Shown in pieces: positions 5,510 through 8,224 of a stretch of 8,224 nt of DNA. The notes beneath the pieces are model-generated. The model had not been told where the DNA came from and ran no database searches. It saw only the letters and a list, made by a program, of their open reading frames with translations. Location of the stretch: the NCBI GenBank assembly GCA_937888925.1, contig CALARM010000376.1:1-8224 (forward strand), in the 5' to 3' direction. The translations under genes were made by a program, and so were the position numbers. Each line of letters starts with the position of its first letter. Position 1 is the first letter of the stretch. This stretch comes from an uncultured Synergistia bacterium. Its GTDB lineage: Bacteria; Eremiobacterota; SpSt-956; JAKJGF01.

Positions 5510-7051
5510 TTATAATTTTCTATGAAGCAGCTGATAATTTTCAGGTAGTCCTTCCACCTTTACCTGTTCAAAATTATTCATAATATATTCCCATATGAGG
5601 GAATGTGTATTTTTAAATCTTAAATCATTTCTGCCATCAAGAGGAACATCTCCTAAAATAACCCAGTTAATATGTTTATTTTCTAAATCAGAAATCATTT
5701 TTTCCTGATTTTCTTCTGGTTCTTTAAATATAAAATAAATTCTCCATAGAGGCGATTTTTTTTGTAATATTGGATAAAATCCAGGCCAGTGAGGCGCAAT
5801 AAGGACTTCTTCAGAATGTATAAAGTCTTTATTTATTTTTTTTACTGTTTCGATTATATCAGCAGTAGATTTATCTAACCATATGTCATCACCGCAAATA
5901 TCGATTTTTACAAAAGAATCTTTTTGTGCACTGGCCTTGATATAACAGGGACTTACCATACACATAGTATAATAAGTCATAATAGAAACAGTAAGTAAAG
6001 ATAAAAGACTGATTAATTTTAAGTATTTATTTTTTAATAAAAATGGCAGACTCATTAAACCTATTAGAAACGGATGAATGGAGTGAGTCAGATGTCCTGT
6101 GTCAGCTCGTGAAAAAGCATAATGCATATAAATAAATCCTGTTAAAGTTGTTGCGATGAGTATAGATTTTGTCTGGAAATTTTCTTTAATTTTTATTAAA
6201 TAAATAACAAGTAAAAAGTAATATACAGGCAGTATTAAAAAAAATACACCTGTGAAAAACTGAACTTTATTTATATAAGCGACTTTCCACGGCCATGGCA
6301 CTGGTAAAGTAAGATTTGTACTTCCGCGACTGAACATGTCCATTATTACGTTCATATAACTGCTGAAAAAATCCGGTATTGCTATAAACATATATAACAT
6401 AGGTATATAACCGATTATTATTCCGGCGCTCCAGAGAAATAATTTTCTCTTCAACCCTGCTCTGTCTATTTTAAAATAGATGAAGAAAATCAATAATAAA
6501 AAAACTATGAAATTGTAAAGTCCATAGTTACGCCCGAAGAAAGCAGACAATCCGATAAAGAATCCTGTAATAAAATGCCATAGACCTGAAGGTTTTTCAA
6601 TTAGACATAATCCGAAATAGATTGCCATCATCACTATAGTGTGTACAAACAGTTTATGACGGGGATACATCCAGAGTAATAATAAAAATCCTGCTAAAGA
6701 CAATATCCACCAGGAATTAACTACCCGCCTGAGAGTCAGCAGGCCGAATATAAGACCAAAAAATTGAAATATACCCACAGAAAGTCTTAATGACATAATT
6801 CCATTACCTGATATTTTTGCTATGGTAGAAGTCCAGTAGTATCGACCGGGATCATAGGCCTGAAAATCTCTTATCGGTATCTCACCAGTTCCTGTCCTTA
6901 TGGTACCGTACCATAAATAACCTTCATCTGCCAGATTAATAAGAATATTTCCCTGTAGCCAGAATGAGATACCTACCAGAATAAAAGCTATAGAGATGAT
7001 TTTTAGTAAATCTAAATTGTCTTTAAATAATTTAATAAATTTATTTTTCAT
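5510..7051 (-). CDS. Multi-spanning GT-C type glycosyltransferase (PMT/ArnT-like)
   Basis: A 513-residue integral membrane protein with roughly 11 hydrophobic segments between residues 17 and 364 and a soluble C-terminal part from about 370. The first external loop holds NLADEGYLWYG (39-49), with acidic D42-E43, and then IRDFQAYDPGRYYW (60-73). This is the loop pattern of GT-C enzymes that take a sugar from a polyprenyl-phosphate donor on the outer face of the membrane. A second conserved-looking loop is SRADTGHLTHSIHPF (314-328). Its ATG overlaps the end of the GT2 gene by 11 bases, so the two are co-translated; the GT2 is the likely source of its donor. The acceptor (glycan, lipid or protein) cannot be told from the sequence. 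The ribosome site is weak (AAAAGAAA). No convincing terminator lies in the 144 bases after its stop. Confidence 0.82.
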   Translation of the reverse strand: MKNKFIKLFKDNLDLLKIISIAFILVGISFWLQGNILINLADEGYLWYGTIRTGTGEIPIRDFQAYDPGRYYWTSTIAKISGNGIMSLRLSVGIFQFFGLIFGLLTLRRVVNSWWILSLAGFLLLLWMYPRHKLFVHTIVMMAIYFGLCLIEKPSGLWHFITGFFIGLSAFFGRNYGLYNFIVFLLLIFFIYFKIDRAGLKRKLFLWSAGIIIGYIPMLYMFIAIPDFFSSYMNVIMDMFSRGSTNLTLPVPWPWKVAYINKVQFFTGVFFLILPVYYFLLVIYLIKIKENFQTKSILIATTLTGFIYMHYAFSRADTGHLTHSIHPFLIGLMSLPFLLKNKYLKLISLLSLLTVSIMTYYTMCMVSPCYIKASAQKDSFVKIDICGDDIWLDKSTADIIETVKKINKDFIHSEEVLIAPHWPGFYPILQKKSPLWRIYFIFKEPEENQEKMISDLENKHINWVILGDVPLDGRNDLRFKNTHSLIWEYIMNNFEQVKVEGLPENYQLLHRKL

Positions 7052-7787
7052 ATATTTCTTTTATAACATATTTAGGATATTTTGATTCTTTGAAAAATGA
7101 TGAAAAGGTTAAGCTTATAAATGCCTTAAAAGCAAGTCTGAGTCTTTTGTAAAAGCTATATCCTGAAGGACTTTTAATTCTTGGTTGCCGAATTATTTCT
7201 ATAGTTTCAATATTTTTACTCAACATAGCAATAAGTCCTACTAAATAAGCTTCAGATTCTCTATTTTTTTTAAGCATTTTTAGTATATTTTTATTTATAG
7301 CAACGAAAAGACCTGTGTCAGACGGAATTTTTCCGCCTGTTGCAATTGAAAGCCATGTTTTGAAAATTTTAGAGGTAAATGATCTCGAAAATGATTGAAA
7401 ATTCCCTTTTCTTCTTGCAAAAACAGCATCTGTATTATCTTTTAGTTTTTCCAGAAGTGATGGTATGTATTCGGGCGGATCCTGCAGATCTGCATCCAGA
7501 ATAACTGCTATTTCTCCATGTGCATAATCTAAGCCTGCTTTTACTGCAAGGTTCTGACCGGAATTATGCTCAAAAGAAATTACTATGATATTATCACTCG
7601 CAAGAGCTTCTTTTTTAATAAAATCCAGTGAACCATCAGAACTTCCATCATCAATTAAAATAATTTCATAGGAAAAATGAAAACTTCTGGCTGTATCTTT
7701 AATTCTTCTTAAAAGTTCCGGTAATTCCAGTTCATTATTAAAAACAGGAATAATTATTGAACAATAAATAGTTTCAGTATCCTCCAT
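7041..7787 (-). CDS. Family 2 glycosyltransferase, DPM1-like polyprenyl-phosphate sugar synthase
   Basis: A 248-residue cytoplasmic GT-A enzyme. Visible motifs: CSIIIPVFNNE (9-19), EIILIDDGSSDGS (41-53) with D46-D47 for nucleotide binding, NSGQNLAVKAG (75-85), ILDADLQDPPE (96-106) with the metal-binding D98-A-D100, and an R....SGYSFYKRLRLA region (203-219) typical of the dolichol-phosphate-mannose synthase group. Most likely it transfers a sugar from a nucleotide donor to polyprenyl phosphate for the GT-C protein encoded next. Bacterial GtrB-like members usually carry two C-terminal membrane helices; this protein ends before them, with no sign of frameshift, so it resembles the soluble type. 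Start choice: ATG at 7787 overlaps the dehydrogenase gene by 14 bases; an in-frame TTG at 7796 would add three residues. Neither has a clear ribosome site, in line with coupling. Confidence 0.88.
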   Translation of the reverse strand: MEDTETIYCSIIIPVFNNELELPELLRRIKDTARSFHFSYEIILIDDGSSDGSLDFIKKEALASDNIIVISFEHNSGQNLAVKAGLDYAHGEIAVILDADLQDPPEYIPSLLEKLKDNTDAVFARRKGNFQSFSRSFTSKIFKTWLSIATGGKIPSDTGLFVAINKNILKMLKKNRESEAYLVGLIAMLSKNIETIEIIRQPRIKSPSGYSFYKRLRLAFKAFISLTFSSFFKESKYPKYVIKEIYEK

Positions 7788-8214
7788 GTTTATCAACTAC
7801 ATTTATTAAAGCTTTTCCTTTTATATATCTCTTTAGATTTTTCACAAATAATCCTTCCCATCTGAAAGGAGGCTCTTCTTTGCTTCTACCCAGATGAGGA
7901 GAAACAACTATCCGACTTTCAGACCATATCCAGTGTTCAGAAGGTAAAGGTTCTTCTTCAAAAACATCAAGTCCTGCACCTTTTATTTTATTTGCAGCAA
8001 AAGCTTCCTGTAAAGCCTTTTCATCTATTATTTTCCCTCTGCTTATGTTAACGATAATAGCCTGTGGATTTAAACTCTCTAATTCATTTGTTCCTATTAG
8101 ATGATATGTGTCTTTTGTTAAAGGTAAGGCTACGAAAATGTAATTCATGTCTGATAAATATCGGCGCCACTCAGAATGTCCGAGTGTTTTTTCTACAATA
8201 TTTTTTAGTTCTAT
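7774..8214 (-). CDS. D-isomer-specific 2-hydroxyacid dehydrogenase, 5'-truncated by the window edge
   Basis: The C-terminal 146 residues of an NAD-dependent 2-hydroxyacid dehydrogenase; full-length members are about 310-340 residues, so more than half is missing. Recognisable parts: YIFVALPLTKDTYHLIG, then VNISRGKIIDEKAL with the substrate-binding Arg, GAGLDVFEEEPLP with the catalytic-pair Glu, and VVSPHLGR with the catalytic His. Coding similarity continues upstream of the first ATG (8148): residues such as TLGHSEWRRYLSD fit the family, so 8148 is not the real start. The only stop upstream, TAA at 8217-8215, is formed with what seems to be adapter sequence, so the gene is probably intact in the genome. 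The substrate is unknown; in a glycan operon it might serve sugar or hydroxyacid precursor synthesis, but it could be unrelated. It overlaps the GT2 gene. Confidence 0.85.
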   Translation of the reverse strand: MELKNIVEKTLGHSEWRRYLSDMNYIFVALPLTKDTYHLIGTNELESLNPQAIIVNISRGKIIDEKALQEAFAANKIKGAGLDVFEEEPLPSEHWIWSESRIVVSPHLGRSKEEPPFRWEGLFVKNLKRYIKGKALINVVDKHGGY

Positions 8215-8216
8215 TT

Positions 8217-8224
8217 AGATCGGA
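8217..8224. other. Probable Illumina adapter remnant at the sequence end
   Basis: The final eight bases AGATCGGA equal the first eight of the common Illumina adapter (AGATCGGAAGAGC). They lie exactly at the end, and their first base completes the TAA that interrupts an otherwise open dehydrogenase frame. A random 8-base match at this exact place has odds of about 1 in 65,000. Confidence 0.7.

Noticed and set aside
7788..7796. TTG start of the GT2 gene at 7796
   Set aside because: An in-frame ATG lies nine bases later and no better ribosome site favours the TTG. The difference is only three residues and cannot be settled from sequence alone.
8148..8217. Dehydrogenase as a pseudogene with an internal stop, or as a short gene starting at 8148
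   Set aside because: Family-like residues continue upstream of 8148, and the stop is made by the probable adapter bases at the sequence end.

Overview
The window is AT-rich bacterial DNA with every gene on the minus strand, so transcription runs from position 8224 towards 1. It looks like part of a cell-surface polysaccharide locus (O-antigen, or a glycan of an S-layer or secondary cell wall) of the ABC-transporter-dependent type. The low G+C, the lipoprotein signal and the family resemblances suggest a low-GC anaerobe, perhaps a Firmicute-like lineage such as Clostridia or Halanaerobiales. That placement is a guess from style; no taxonomic marker is present. TGA is used as a stop, so the genetic code is standard.

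Upstream block (8214 to 5510): the C-terminal part of a D-2-hydroxyacid dehydrogenase, a soluble DPM1-like family 2 glycosyltransferase, and a multi-spanning GT-C type glycosyltransferase. They overlap by 14 and 11 bases, so they are almost certainly one operon. The GT2 probably charges a polyprenyl phosphate with a sugar, and the GT-C enzyme probably uses that donor on the outer face of the membrane.

Downstream block (5434 to 1): a good extended -10 promoter precedes a PHP-domain lipoprotein. After it come a Wzt-type ABC ATPase with a C-terminal carbohydrate-binding extension, a membrane-anchored six-bladed beta-propeller of unknown function, a SAM-dependent methyltransferase, and a kinase-like protein ending in a long coiled coil that runs off the window. 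The last two genes are 2 bases apart. Together they match the parts of WbdD, the enzyme that caps and measures O-antigen chains in E. coli O8/O9a: methyltransferase, kinase, coiled-coil ruler. Here the methyltransferase is separate from the kinase-ruler.

The most interesting point is the coiled coil. It contains a 26-residue repeat in two almost identical DNA copies that differ only at synonymous sites, followed by an 11-residue repeat that continues off the edge. If this is a WbdD-like molecular ruler, repeat-number change would be a simple genetic way to alter polymer length. Cap-recognising export is suggested by the Wzt extension, but no Wzm permease lies in the window.

The last eight bases match the start of the common Illumina adapter and create the only in-frame stop in the truncated dehydrogenase, so they are probably a sequencing artefact.
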